Assembly: GCF_963676685.1 (NCBI RefSeq)
Contig: NC_092351.1
Location: 41,840,733-41,904,732 of the forward strand
DNA from: Mytilus edulis
Lineage: Eukaryota; Mollusca; Bivalvia; Mytilida; Mytilidae
Reading direction: 5' to 3'
Length of the DNA stretch: 64,000 nucleotides
In this document: piece after piece, positions 10,863-22,024 of the stretch
How the letters are laid out: each line of letters starts with the position of its first letter
How positions within the stretch are numbered: the stretch's first letter is position 1
Notes under the pieces: model-generated
Database searches by the model: none
Seen by the model: only the letters and a program-made list of their open reading frames with translations
Told to the model about the DNA's origin: nothing
Position numbers and translations under genes: made by a program

Positions 10863-12654
10863 TGTTTACCAATATTGGCCTTATATGACCAGATGTGTGA
10901 CGTCACATTTTAACGTTTCAACTGTTATGGTGTATTTTCTTATGCTTCATTTCACATTTGATTATTAACTGTATATACTAGCAATTGGTTGTATATTTAG
11001 ACATTCATTTTTCCACAACACGGATCAATTAATTTAATCTTGGATAAAGGACTTCCATTGATTTAAATAATTCAATCAATTTTTTAGTTTATATTTAACA
11101 ACAGTAGAAACATGTCTAGAAACAGTATACAAAAACTCTTGGAACTTGCACAATTTAATTAACATGATTAAGTGATTTTTGTTTTAATTTCGACTATATC
11201 ATTGATAAATACTGTATAAACCGGCGGGCTACGGGACTTGGAAAAGGCTGGTTTGGACAGTGAGCCGTTTTATTCAGGTTTCCGTTTTGACCGGAAGTAA
11301 AAGACTTGTGTTGTCCTATGTAATGCATGTAAAAGTTCTGTCTGATTGTATATTAAAAACTGATCAATTAAAATACAAAGAGCAATAACGTAATAACTTC
11401 GTAGGATCGTTGTTTTGAATCTTCATATTCATTGGCTATAGAAATTTAAGAAACTGGTTGTTCCTCGAATTAAAAAAAATAATATTTAACCTTGTTTTTC
11501 ATATCCTCGTATGTCAATTAGAGCTCGGTAACATCAGTTTCACTTTGATTTTCATTGTTTTCATTTGCATCATTATACTCGCGTTGTTTTGATTGTGACA
11601 CGAGAGTTTCATTTTAAATCCATGATTGTTTTCCAATGTTGGTATTGCCAATAAAAAGCCAGTATATAATCAAACAAAATTTCATCACGATCGAAACATT
11701 GTCGTACAGAGAACAATACCTATTGATTGTTGTCATCCGGTTTTCTTCATTATCAGGGTCAGTAGTTTAGGGGTTCACAACAGGGAGCAAAGGATTTCCA
11801 ATTTCTTACTTTTGTCAGTTTGTTCACTATTGTGACACAAATTGTAGAAGTAGCTGTTTTCTTTGGTGGAAGTAAAGAATGATATGATTACTACGTGCTC
11901 TCATCAAAGCAGTACTTTATAGTGAACTTTTCTGCAAACGGAAGAACATCATATTGTTTTTTTTTGTAAAATATTAATTTTGCAGACAGCGAAATACTAC
12001 TTAGTGGACTGCAAATTTCAATAACGTTACGTTTTTTATTGGATTCAATTATTTTCAATATAACACAAGGAATGATTAAATGTATACTGTACTCAATTAA
12101 GCAGTGAAACATGGCTGTCGCAATTGTGCTTTTTAAAGAAAGGAATCAATGGTTTTACAGAAAGGTATTTTCGATTATTAATTTGAAACAATTATCCAAA
12201 TTACAACGTAAGTTCAATCCGAGATATATTCGGCGAGTTTAATTAACACGTTTATGGTGTTGTAATAAATAATGCAGCTCACTACTGTACGATTGTAAGT
12301 TCACAGTTTAACAGCTGGCTAATTGATTATCCTAAAAAGCCATATTGTATAAACAAATATGTTTTGATTGCAAATCGATCATTTGATATTCTAAAATTAG
12401 ACAAACTGGTTATGGTTATGACAAGTAATAATTGATGTAATTAAAAGTATTCGGACTCCATCAAAAGACCGGAATTCGGAATACACAGTGTCCGGTTTAC
12501 AAAGTGTATTTTAACAAAGAAGGGGGAAAATGGGACTTTTAAAATTATCGGCCGGAAAGGAACGGGAAAACTGGTTTATTCAGGGTCCGGTTTACTCAGG
12601 TTTGACTGTAAGCCGAAGAGCGAATGGGACAACACTTGGGATCCAGCACATTGA
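10863..12654. other. Intergenic AT-rich DNA
   Basis: No supported exon on either strand. Phrases with 'CCGGTTTACTCAGG' / 'CCGTTTTATTCAGG' at about 11265-11285 and 12560-12605 suggest paired remnants of one repeat, but I could not delimit it. Short reading frames at 11626-11835 and 11891-12112 show no domain, splice support or codon bias. Confidence 0.4.
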
Positions 12655-12960
12655 AATTGAAAATGGAAATGGGGAATATGTCAAAGAGACAACAACCCGA
12701 CAATAGAGCAGACAACAGCCGAAGGCCACCAATGGGGTTTCAATGCCTCGAGAAACTCCCTCACCAGAGGAGTCCTTTAGTTTGACCCTTAAACAAATAT
12801 GTTACGAGTTCAATGATAATGGACATTATACTGAACTCCGAATTATACACAAGAAACTAAAATTAAAAATCAAACAAAACTAACAAAGAAAAGGGAATCC
12901 TGACTTGGGACATTCAAGAAAATGCGACGGGGTTAAACATGTTTTTTTAAGATTAAACTG
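12655..12960 (-). repeat. Truncated 3' tail of the 6738-9013 retroelement
   Basis: On the minus strand this is the same tail as 8690-9013: 'GGTCGGGTTGTTGTCTC', 'TTCCCCATTTCCATT' and 'GTCCCAAGTCAGGATTCCC' appear in the same order. It is a 5'-truncated insertion with no coding part, as expected for target-primed reverse transcription. Confidence 0.65.
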
Positions 12961-13380
12961 TGTTAAAGAGAGGCAAAATACCAAAGGAACATTCAAAACT
13001 TAGAAGTAAAAATAATCTGACAACTCCATAGCAATTAAAAAACCAAAAACAAAACCAAAAAGACCAACAATTGTATACAAAACAAAACATAGAGGACAAC
13101 AGACTTAGCCACACGAAACCAACAAAAAAACTGGTGTTGATCTCAAGTTCTCTGGACGGTTAAGCATGACCTGCTCTACATGCGGCATCTGTCTTGTGTC
13201 TCATGTAAGTACACACTCGATGATAATTATAATTCGGGAAGATACATTCGGGCAGAAGAAGGAAGGAATTGTGTTTTCGACGATAGGAACATATCTGATG
13301 TCATCTGTGTTGATATACAAAAACGGCTAACCAACTCGTATGGCGTCCTTAAAAAGAGTTGAAACTCTTGTCTTTAAGGT
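12961..13380 (+). repeat. Dispersed bivalve repeat, part 1
   Basis: Contains 'CTACATGCGGCATCTGTC', 'GGAACATATCTGATGTCATC' and 'CAACTCGTATGGCGTCC', which I recall as a multi-copy mussel repeat. The continuation of the same family appears at 56437-56535 ('TTTAATAGCTTCCTTGTGAG'). The frame at 13180-13362 is inside the repeat and is not called. Confidence 0.5.
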
Positions 13381-13516
13381 AAGGTTTGCGTTCACAGGGA
13401 GACAACTCGTATTCAAATCTTGGAATAACGCTGATTCACTCGAGCGTTTGAAATCAGCGAAATTTACCTTGTTATTGCAAACTTAATTTGCAAACATTCT
13501 AATTATCGTCTGCAAA

Positions 13517-13964
13517 ATGTTGAGAAGTAAAACAGGAAAATTTCAATCGAAAAAGTCATTTGTTAAGCAATTCAAAGCACAAGAGTCCAAAAGAAATATA
13601 TCAGTAAGTCATCCTGTTGATGAGCCCATTACAGAAGATCACAACTACGTGCATTCCAACACCTATCCAGTTTTCTCAGACTCGGATCTTGAACTTGGTG
13701 CAAGCTGTACCATTGGCCCATCTCTAAATGATGACTGGAAGACTGGTAGACGGGTAGTCGAGCTTCAAGCCTTAGCCCAACAGATGTTTTGCACCTCATG
13801 TGATGCTCGACTACACCTGGCCGACATTGAGAGTGAGAGACGATATGGTTTAGGCAGCATACTTTTTATACGGTGTCAGAACAGTGTGTGTAGTTCATTA
13901 AACGACGTGAAAACAGGAAAGAGAAACAATGGAACATTTGACATCAATTCAAAATTAGCACTAG
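13517..13964 (+). CDS. Exon 1, zinc-ribbon part of Mutator-like gene
   Basis: Starts at the ATG after 'GTCTGCAAA' and ends at a GTAATT donor after 'FDINSKLAL'. Codon use and absence of stops over 149 codons support coding. The in-frame extension past the donor adds only 'NYNVFCTYI' and stops, as expected for intron sequence. Confidence 0.62.
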
Positions 13965-16670
13965 GTAATTACAATGTTTTTTGTACATACATTTAAATAC
14001 ATATATTATAAAAAAAAAATGAAATAAAAGGGATCAACTATGTAATCTATGGGTGGGGTGGGAAGGGATTAAACTGAAGACTGGCAGCTGTAGCCCACAG
14101 CTTAAATTCAACTTAAATTGTGTATGCCAAATATATATTCCTATATAAGAAAAGGAATCTGGGTCCATTCTCACTGATTTACGTTCGCCCTAGTACCTGT
14201 TCGCCCTGATACCTGTTTTCTCAGGGTACATTCGCCCTGATTTTTATTTTTTTCTAATTGTTGTCTAGTCCTGAGACTACTACAGTAGTACAGTAGTAGT
14301 CTCGGTCTAGTCTCATGATTTTAAGTATTTGAACAAACTATGTTAAAGTTTGTTGAAAAATTGACAGAATATTTATATAATCAATTTATCATTTTCCCTT
14401 TGATTGACTCAGAGTAGAATACTGTATTTGTCTTCATATTGCTTTTTGAGGGGGGATAGGACTCCGGGATCGGCTGTTTTTAAGGTCGGGATTTCTGGAT
14501 TGATCCTTTCGGGATCCGGGAATTCTTTTTTTCGGATTTCGGGATGCCGGGATTTACTTTAATTAATTTCGGGACCTCAGGATTTAGTGTTTTTAAGCCA
14601 GGGATTTCAGGATCAGGACTCCCTATTATCACCCCTCCTTTTTGTTAACAAAATAACTGTATTCATTAAATCACAAATGCATGCAGTATAACTGAAACTA
14701 GTCTCATAGTATAATAATAAATGAACTTGTAAATCCGTTTCGTGATTTACATTTCGTACATCATTGTTTTCATTAACTTCAAGCTGAATATTTTATCAAA
14801 ACAAAACAAAACGTTTGTTTTTATTATTAATCCATTAAATGAAAAGACAAGGATCACAATAATCAGTGGTCCGAATTATTGAGCAATTACTGATCCTAAA
14901 CAAGCAATAAACTGAATCTATCTGAATAAGTTTATTAAACTTCAATGCCCTGAATATTGAATTTTTTTTAGTAGGGCGAATGGACGCTATGGGAGAACAA
15001 TCCCAAAGGGGAACATATTATAAGGGCGAATAATCCCAAAGGGGAACATATTATTAGGGCGAATGGACCCAATACCCAAGAAAAGCTGAAATTTAAGTAG
15101 CGCACATCAAATTTTAGGGGCCATTGGCATGTGGGCTCCTGCTAATTTCAAACCCTAAATAGGAAGAAATCAATTATCTGACACTGTTTTGTTATTTTTA
15201 AACCATTTAAAAATATAATACCCCCCCCCCCTCTTTTCCCCTTACAACTGCATTTCAGCGATTGTTAAAAAAACAAAACGAATGACTGTTGCTATATATC
15301 TTGTCCAAGATTACTTTGAAGTCCAACGCCTGTTTAGCAAGACAAGCTGATGCCGTGGGAAGATCTATATTAATTTGATATTTGGTAAAGATTTATCATG
15401 ACCAGTTAAAGTTTGAATCCAATACTATAAGGTTAAAGATTAAATTTTGCTGCTTTATAATTTATTATTTTCTCATTTTCTGTCTACATTAATTAGCATG
15501 ATTAATATTAGGCAAAAGAAAAGAATATTACCATGATGACTGATGTAAATTTTTTGCCCATCAAATTTCGCCCCATTGAAGATGTGATTTTACATTTTTG
15601 GAAAAAAGTGGTGTTGGATCAGGCAGTCCCTAATTTGATTTCTTCCTTATGTAATTAAAAAAAGGGATTAAAGCTTAAGTGACTTATTATAAAGCTCAAT
15701 GACTAAAAATTCATTCATCCCTTGCCTGAAAATTAATACAGAATAAATATGTCAATTTGACAATCATGATTTTAATAATGAATTGATATTTCTGTTCAGT
15801 GTTGATGCATTTAATGTGATAAAAAATGCGACTGTTCTTGGAAGCAATTGTTCTTTTAAATTAATATGTATGCAAAATATTGTAGCCATGGTACACACAG
15901 GAATGGGCCCAGTACAAATTAACAACTTGCTTGCAACTTTAAATTTACCACCAGTTGTGCCGTCCACTCTTAAGAGAAGGGAACAAAAGATTGATACAAC
16001 TCTGGAGACTGTAGCCAAAAAATCTTGTCTTGAGGCCCAAAAGGAAGAAATTGAAAAGGGAAATGGAAAGGTAAAAAACTTAAAATTCCAAATGATTATT
16101 TTTATATTAAATATCATGAATAAATATACAATATATGTACATTGTTGGAAAATATAAGATTTATTTGTATGAGCTTCAAAAACAGGACGAAAAGCAAGGC
16201 TAATTGCTGAGCTTTTCTCCTGTTTCGTAGCAAAGAAAACTCATGGACCGGTTACTTACTTGAAAATAGTGATTATCGAAAAGTGCACACTAACTCACTA
16301 CAACTGCATATATAAACACCAAAAATTTCTAAATAAGGGGCTGATTCAGGACTGGCTTGATTTTGATCAGGAACAATATTTTGGAAAGTAATTATGTTTT
16401 CTCCATCATTTTCATCAAAGGGAAAATATTTTATAATCGGTTGCTAAAATCTGCTTCTGTAAAAACAGCTTTTTTAGAATACAGGTAGACTGCTTTATAG
16501 ATGGTTGGTTATAGGCAACATCAAACAATTCAAATTTTATTTCTTGCCTAACATGAATTCTTCAGTACATGTATTTAAAATATGTATCTATTTTTTTTTA
16601 AAGATGGAAGTAAGCTTTGACGGTGGGTGGCAGAAAAGGGGTACAGGATGGAATTATAATAGTAATACAG
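13517..16670 (+). CDS. Mutator-like transposase-domain gene, first three exons
   Basis: Three exons join in phase: 13517-13964 (ATG, ends phase 1), 15886-16070 (phase 1 to 0) and 16604-16670 (phase 0 to 1), about 233 codons. The order is a basic N-terminus (MLRSKTGKFQSKKSFVKQF), a zinc-ribbon-like 'CTSC...IRCQNSVC' near residues 94-120, 'ESERRYGLGSILF', then 'VHTGMGPVQINNLLATLNL' and 'SFDGGWQKRGTGWNYN'. By recollection this order matches metazoan proteins carrying a Mutator-like transposase domain, in which a conserved Asp lies in the 'SFDG' motif. Such proteins are many in bivalves and may be mobile or domesticated. I see no later exons for the rest of the catalytic core, so the locus may be truncated. 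Confidence 0.6.
14161..15070. mobile_element. TIR element with 'GGGTCCATTC' ends, holding a nested MITE
   Basis: The left end 'GGGTCCATTC' and nearby 'GTTCGCCCT' motifs are matched, inverted, by 'AGGGCGAATGGACCC' at the right end. Near the right end a 33-bp unit beginning 'TCCCAAAGGGGAACATATTA' is duplicated at 15001 and 15034. It lies in intron 1 of the Mutator-like gene. A smaller element (14447-14637) is inserted inside. No transposase is encoded. Confidence 0.5.
14447..14637. mobile_element. Small nested MITE
   Basis: 'GAGGGGGGATAGGACTCC' on the left pairs with 'GGACTCCCTATTATCACCCC' on the right. In between, variants of 'CGGGATTTC' recur about eight times. It is about 190 bp and non-coding. 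Confidence 0.5.
15071..15885. other. Intron 1 remainder of Mutator-like gene
   Basis: No gene seen. A C tract is at about 15222-15232. The sequence before 15886 stays open in the exon frame back to about 15747, but a 'TATTGTAG' acceptor at 15885 gives the correct phase and restores the family motif, so I place the exon start there. Confidence 0.5.
15886..16070 (+). CDS. Exon 2 of Mutator-like gene
   Basis: Enters in phase 1 (G|CC, alanine) and leaves in phase 0 at a GTAAAA donor. Encodes 'AMVHTGMGPVQINNLLATL', 'PSTLKRREQKIDTTLETVAK', then a charged helical stretch. The 'TLKRRE' and 'VAKKSC' phrases are the strongest family signatures. Confidence 0.62.
16071..16603. other. Intron 2 of Mutator-like gene
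   Basis: No feature beyond the splice sites: GTAAAA donor at 16071 and a T-rich tract ending 'TTTTAAAG' before 16604. Confidence 0.5.
16604..16670 (+). CDS. Exon 3 of Mutator-like gene
   Basis: Phase 0 entry, phase 1 exit before 'GTGTAAAT'. Encodes MEVSFDGGWQKRGTGWNYN plus three residues. 'SFDGGWQKRG' is the part I recognise best. The expected continuation of this motif is absent downstream within the next several kilobases. Confidence 0.58.
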
Positions 16671-17636
16671 GTGTAAATTACATAAACAAACGACAACTAC
16701 TGTACATGTTTGTTATACCAAAAAGACGCCAAATCTGAACATTATAAGTGTAACAATTAGACAAATCATACAAGAAATCTTATCTTTTTTATAAAAGTTT
16801 GACCATAGTTAAATAACTCCCCTACTGGCAGATAGATGTGAGCATAAAAGGTAAGTTAATCACTATTTGCTCTCATTGGTTAACTTACAAGGCAGAATGA
16901 TTCTTAAAAAAAGCAGTGGCAGGTCCAGAAATTTTCATAAGCTGGGGCCTACTGACTGCCTTAGAGGGAGCCCGCTCTGGTCATGCTTTATTGATTCCCT
17001 ATATATTCAACCCTTTTTTCCCAAAGAAAAGGGGGAGGGGCTGGGTCCCCCGCTTAATCCACCTCTTTAAATCTATCTTAAAAGACTTGAAGTCTTTGAC
17101 CGTGAAATCTTCTTTGAAGATCCACAAAAAAAAACTACTTTTGCGTTTTACCGAGATGACATGATGAAGATATAACGCCCATTTTTGTGAAAACGAGTTC
17201 GGTGACATATCAATTTTATTAGATCATTAAACTGAAAATACTAAAATCTCTACGTCCTCAGTTTTTTACAAAAACGGTGGACCGGGAAATAGGATTTTTT
17301 CCAGCTTTTTGTTGCCATGGCAACGGTTTTATTTTTACCAAAAATAATAATTGTTTAAACATTTTTTATTCAGTTTTATTTGCTTATTGTCACTTGCATA
17401 TATTATTGAATCAGTAGAGTGCAAATAAATGTTCCCCTAAAAAACGTCAAAAACCGAAATTTTTAGCTTTTCTTACAAAAAAACAGGACGGGCGATATTT
17501 GATTTTTTTTCCTTCAAATTATCGGGTACTCCTCCCTGAACAAAATGATGTATCATATTGGTATAGTACCACTAAGAAAAAAATCCACGTATCATGCAAA
17601 CCTTACCTTAAAGCTCTTAAAAGTATATATTATAAA
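16671..17636. other. Repeat debris downstream of the Mutator-like exons
   Basis: About 16915-17065 carries 'GGTCCAGAAATTTTCATAAG' and 'GGGGGAGGGGCTGGGTCCCC', which resemble a repeat end found in bivalves. The overlapping frames here are short and low-complexity. No exon continuing the upstream gene was found. Confidence 0.4.
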
Positions 17637-17820
17637 TACTACATACAGTATACATACATGACATGGTATACGTACAGTATATAGAAAACGAACAGTGTAT
17701 ATTATACATACAGTATATATAATGCATACAGTATATATAGAATACAAACAGTACATAGTACACATACATTACATATTTTACAAGTATACATACATAGTAT
17801 ACATCATACATATATTTTTA
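17637..17820. repeat. TA/CA-rich minisatellite-like tract
   Basis: Irregular repetition of 'ACATACAGTATATA' and 'GTATACATACA' over about 180 bases. It creates a false tyrosine/cysteine-rich frame on the minus strand, which I reject. Confidence 0.65.
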
Positions 17821-17854
17821 TCGTGTACACACAGTTTATATTAAACTGCGATAT

Positions 17855-20090
17855 ACATTGGTTTTTTTTTTATCAATTACACATATTTGCTGCTGTCTAC
17901 TGTTTAAAATGTACACTACCTGGTACGGGTATGCATAATTTAGAATACTTGTCGAAGTTTTTGTATGTTGCAGTAAACCTCTAACGTAACTTTCAATTAT
18001 ACTTCTGCCAATTTGGTTTGTATGTTTACAGCTCTGAGGTTTACAGCTTGCGCTAAACTACTATGGGAGCTACCATTTGAATGATTTTTTTGGGGGGGAG
18101 GGAAGAGAGGGGGCTAGGTTGAAATTTGAAAAAGGCAGGACAGGAGTTTTGAATAAAAAAGGCAGCATGACAATTTATGTCAGGATAAACTAATAAAAAA
18201 TAGGCAGGACAGAGATTACAACTTAAAAACAAATTTGAAAACAAATGAAGGACATAATTTTTCATCCTTGCAATAGCAAATAAACGTTTGACCACAAGTG
18301 CTAATAGATACATGTCTCAGAAAAAAATAACACATTGCTGGATTGTATTTATGGAATGTCGAATCGTTTAAACATTGGTCAACGCAAACGGATTCATAAA
18401 AGGGGTTGACCGTGTCTCTTTGCACTACATGCGTGGAATTATGTCCTGGTTACTGAATGCTTTAACTAGCATCTGATTCAAGCCACCGAATGTTATAATT
18501 AACGTTGCATTTGTCTCAACTTGAGATTTTCGGGATAAGTGTTGTTTTCACATGATTCATTTGGAGGAAAAGTCTTATCGTGTGACATTATTCTGTGCCC
18601 CCGCATAATTACATATGCAATGTAAGCCAATGTTAAGATTTATAAAAAAAATAGATTTCCATCTGAAAAAAAGCCATTAATCTAGTTTGACATTCTTACC
18701 CCGTGAAAGATGTAATGTAATCCTAACGTTTATAATTATGCTGTAATAAACTGATTTCTTCAATCTAAATGTAGGAATTCGTGAACATGATAGACATTGC
18801 AAAGGTTATGTCAAGCAATTGGTAATGTTAACTTGAGTTATATGGGTTACACATTTGTTGAAATGTTATTGGTGACCTCATGTACCCCTGTAATGAAATA
18901 ATAAAAGATACAAGGCTAGGGTATACAATTTGTTAACGTTTTAATTAAATTACAAAGAAATCCTTCTTTTTAATAATGAGAAGAAAATAAATTAGCAACT
19001 TAAGTTGGCTACCTTAATCAAGAAATTTCAATGGTATTTGAAGAATGCAAACAATAAATAAATAATAAACGAATTAGTATATAGTGATATGTGTTACCAT
19101 TTACCTATAGTTTTGCAATACTTAATTAATAGGTCACCCCAAAAATCTAAAAATTATATATAAAAAAGAAGATTTGGTATAGTTGTCAATGAGACAACCG
19201 TCCACAAGTTAACTGAGGTCACCTTAACAAATTCATGAAATGAACAATGCAACGACTTTCGTCCATGAAGTCTTGCATTTAAGAAATGAGTTTGTTACAG
19301 CATAACTATATACCCGAGCATTGTATATTTTATTATTTCTTTACATGGGTCCCAGAGGTCACCCTTAAAAAACAAAAAGATAACCAAGTTAACATAAAAT
19401 TAATTCGGGCCCCTTTAACAAATACATGAGACACACTATGCAATGGACATGATGTCCTACATTTAAAACAAAGATTTGTTTATTACATCATAATTATATA
19501 CCCTATCATAGTATCTACTATGTTTTTATTACAAGGGTACCTGAGGTCACCTAAAAAAACAACAACAAATATAACGAATTTTACTCAAGTTAACTGTGGT
19601 CACCTTAACAAATACATGACATAAACTATGCAATGTCCATCATTTTCACCATTTTCTATATAATTAGTTTATAATGAAAATTATGTTCTGTATTTTTTTA
19701 AGGATGTAATCTGTCCTGCTCTTTATTTTTCAATCTATTCGGTCGTGCCTCTTTTGTATTAGTTTTTCTTGACTTTTTTTTTCACTTAAATTGACTCAAA
19801 ACACCTGTCCTGCCTCCCCCTGCCCCCCAAAAACAAACCCTGATTAAATAAATAAATTAGATGCTAGCTCCCATAGTAGTTAGCGCATGTTGTCAAACTC
19901 AGAGCTGTAAACATACAACCATTTTGGCAGGAATATAATTGAAAGTTACGGTAACGGTTCCAATTTTACTGCAACAGCCGCAAACTTCGACATGTCGTCG
20001 TAATCATGCATACATGTACCAAGTAGCGTACATTTTAAACAGTAGACAGTAGAAAATATGTGTAACTGATAAAAATAACTACCAATGCAA
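17855..20090. mobile_element. DNA transposon-like element with ~215-bp inverted ends
   Basis: The left arm (about 17855-18071) and right arm (about 19865-20090) are inverted copies. Shared phrases are 'GTCTACTGTTTAAAATGTAC' on the left with its reverse complement on the right, 'GTTTACAGCTCTGAG', and 'CTACTATGGGAGCT' at the inner edge. Indels and substitutions show age. The interior holds paired 'GGCAGGACAG' / 'CTGTCCTGCC' phrases and a diverged tandem array (19200-19650). No transposase is visible, so it is non-autonomous. Confidence 0.65.
19200..19650. repeat. Diverged tandem repeat, about 185-190 bp period
   Basis: Three units carry 'GTTAACTGAGGTCACC', 'CCTTTAACAAATACATGA' and 'ACTATGCAATG' in the same order, starting near 19206, 19388 and 19578. 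They lie inside the TIR element above. Confidence 0.55.
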
Positions 20091-20949
20091 AATGTATAAG
20101 TAAGGAAAACATGATACATCAATAACGTTTACAATGGTAAAAAAAGTGTTATATTTATATGTTTGTGTGTATTAATTTGTTTAGTACCTATTCTATTATG
20201 TATTTATGCACGAATGGTTTTGGTATTGGGATATGGGAGTTTTAACTTCTTTTTATTTTTTTTTATTTTCGATTTAAAAAATACACAAGCTGTCACCATA
20301 ATTTAACTTTCGGTTTTATTCAGCTGACACTCGAATTGTGATATGCACGTATTTATTACTTTCGGTTTTGCACACTGTTCATAGTTTTAAAATATTACAA
20401 AGCTATTAGATTATGAAATGATAAGGCAACAAAATAAGATTTTTTTTATAATTGAAAGATTATTTACTTTCTGCAAGGAAAATAACAATGACGTGATGTC
20501 CTTGTTTTATTGTTTTATTGATAGTTGGTAGTTAAACGTCCAGTGGCAATTGTTTTAACTTATTTTCAATGCGCGGTATCATTAGTAAATAATAAAAACA
20601 AATGCCAATATGTCAATCGAGACGAAGCTGAAAAAATAAATAGCCACAAGAAATAAGAATATGTTGGATAGAGGGCAAAGTTTAGCCTTCCAGATCCAAC
20701 TGACTTGTTGTACAGGTTCTTTGATAGTATTCGCATCGTTGTATTACCTTAGTGATATTGCACCTTACTGATGATATATATTTGACATTTCAACAAAAGG
20801 TAACATACTGTTTACTATGACCACTGAGAAGGCCATAAAATAGAACAGAAATCATAGTTGTCTGCATAGATAAATTTCCAAATTCAACGAAGGAAAAATA
20901 CGTATTGGTTGTCATTTTGTGTTTTCCAAGTATTTGAATGTATATATAT
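20091..20949. other. Intergenic AT-rich DNA
   Basis: No exon or clear repeat was seen on either strand. Confidence 0.45.
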
Positions 20950-21097
20950 ATACGTCTGAGTCAGTGACAACTCTACAACAGATGTATCCATCGGATCGCC
21001 ATCAATGATGGTGATACATGGCTGTGTACATAATGTATATACAACTCGTCTAAACATCAACCCAACAATGTTAGATCTGTAAATTTGCTTTCGCAAA
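20950..21097 (-). mobile_element. SINE body fragment (no tRNA head)
   Basis: Reverse complement of the body of the SINE at 26568-26715: 'GTTGGGTTGATGTTTAGACG', 'ACACAGCCATGTATCACC' and 'GGATACATCTGTTGTAG' in order. It breaks off within the small hairpin 'TTTGCGAAAGCAAA' and lacks the tRNA-like promoter part. Confidence 0.7.
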
Positions 21098-21127
21098 TTA
21101 TATATATAGACTCTTACTTTGATACAA

Positions 21128-21221
21128 GTGGATTATCTGATTTATCCAATCGAGATAGTTAAATTATTCACTTTAAAATTTATAATTTAACTATCAAGAT
21201 TGGATAAATTCGATAATCCAC
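21128..21221. repeat. Long palindrome (39-bp arms)
   Basis: 21128-21166 and 21183-21221 are inverted copies with very few mismatches ('GTGGATTATC' against 'GATAATCCAC', 'ATAGTTAAATTA' against 'TAATTTAACTAT') around a 16-base loop. It would form a strong hairpin or cruciform. It may be a small fold-back element or the 3' region of the gene remnant just to the right. Confidence 0.75.
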
Positions 21222-21391
21222 GAGTTACTATGTAATAATCTGTTTCTCTAATAATTAAAAGATAAATTTTCCTTTTTTTTCTAAACTAAAATCCCCTTCG
21301 AGTTCCTTCCGCTTTCGACAAAGTTGTCAATTCATTAACACCTGTCAGAATATTTTGATCATTTCATGGAGCTGAGAAAGGTTATAACCCT

Positions 21392-22024
21392 TTAACTCAG
21401 CCAATCATCTACTGAGATTATCTGAGACTCAATTTGAATACCTACATTTGTAATCTCAGTAAAATTATTTTGAGTAGTTAAATCAATGGACAGGTCAAGT
21501 AGACCTTCCTTCAGCAACATATCTAATATCCTTTGCTTTCTCCATTTGTTCTCCTTCGTGTGTAATAAGTGTTGAATTTGATTTAAACAGTTCAAACAGG
21601 ACACGTCATTCACTTTTACAAATAAACAGTCTAAGATTCCAGTTAATATCACAACCTTTATAAATATTGAGCGAGTCTTAAATAGCTTTAAATGTATTTT
21701 CAAATAGTAAAAAATGTATGCTGAAAAGGAGGATGCACTAAAACTAGCCTGTTCATCTGTGGTAAAAATTTCTAGGATTGAATCCGGATTTTCAGCAGAA
21801 CCATTGTCCTCTATTAATTGATTGATGTATGTATATGTAGATCTTTTAATTTTATTGATGTTGAAATCATCATCGTTCGACCGCAAGCTTGCTCCATGCT
21901 AGACTGGTTTCTGTAAAGGGATGGAAAAGTCATCTTTCATGTACTTATTACTATCACTATTGCATGTAACACAAAAACAATCTTTATTTTTTTCAGATTT
22001 TGATTGATTGGGTAACTCATACAT
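21392..22024 (-). pseudogene. Unknown reading frame, 211 codons with one in-frame TAG
   Basis: From the ATG at 22024 the minus strand reads 'MYELPNQSKSEKNKDCFC', 'VTCNSDSNKYMKDDFSIP', 'LQKPV', then TAG at 21901-21899, and continues in the same frame with 'HGASLRSNDDDFNINKIK' to a TAA at 21392. The text reads as one protein with balanced composition and mixed codon use. TGG (Trp) mutated to TAG is one simple explanation. Alternatively 'CCAGTCTAG' is a splice acceptor and the second part is a last exon of 168 codons. The C-terminal half looks helical ('YFYLKIHLKLF'-like leucine spacing, 'ILDMLLKEGLLDLSIDL'). I do not recognise the family. Confidence 0.45.

Noticed and set aside
17617-17811. Tyrosine/cysteine-rich minus-strand protein
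   Set aside because: Product of the TA/CA-rich tract; no start context or domain.
21392-21886. Taking the 164-residue frame from an internal TTG as the whole gene
   Set aside because: The text continues in the same frame upstream of the TAG at 21901, so the start given by frame alone is artificial.
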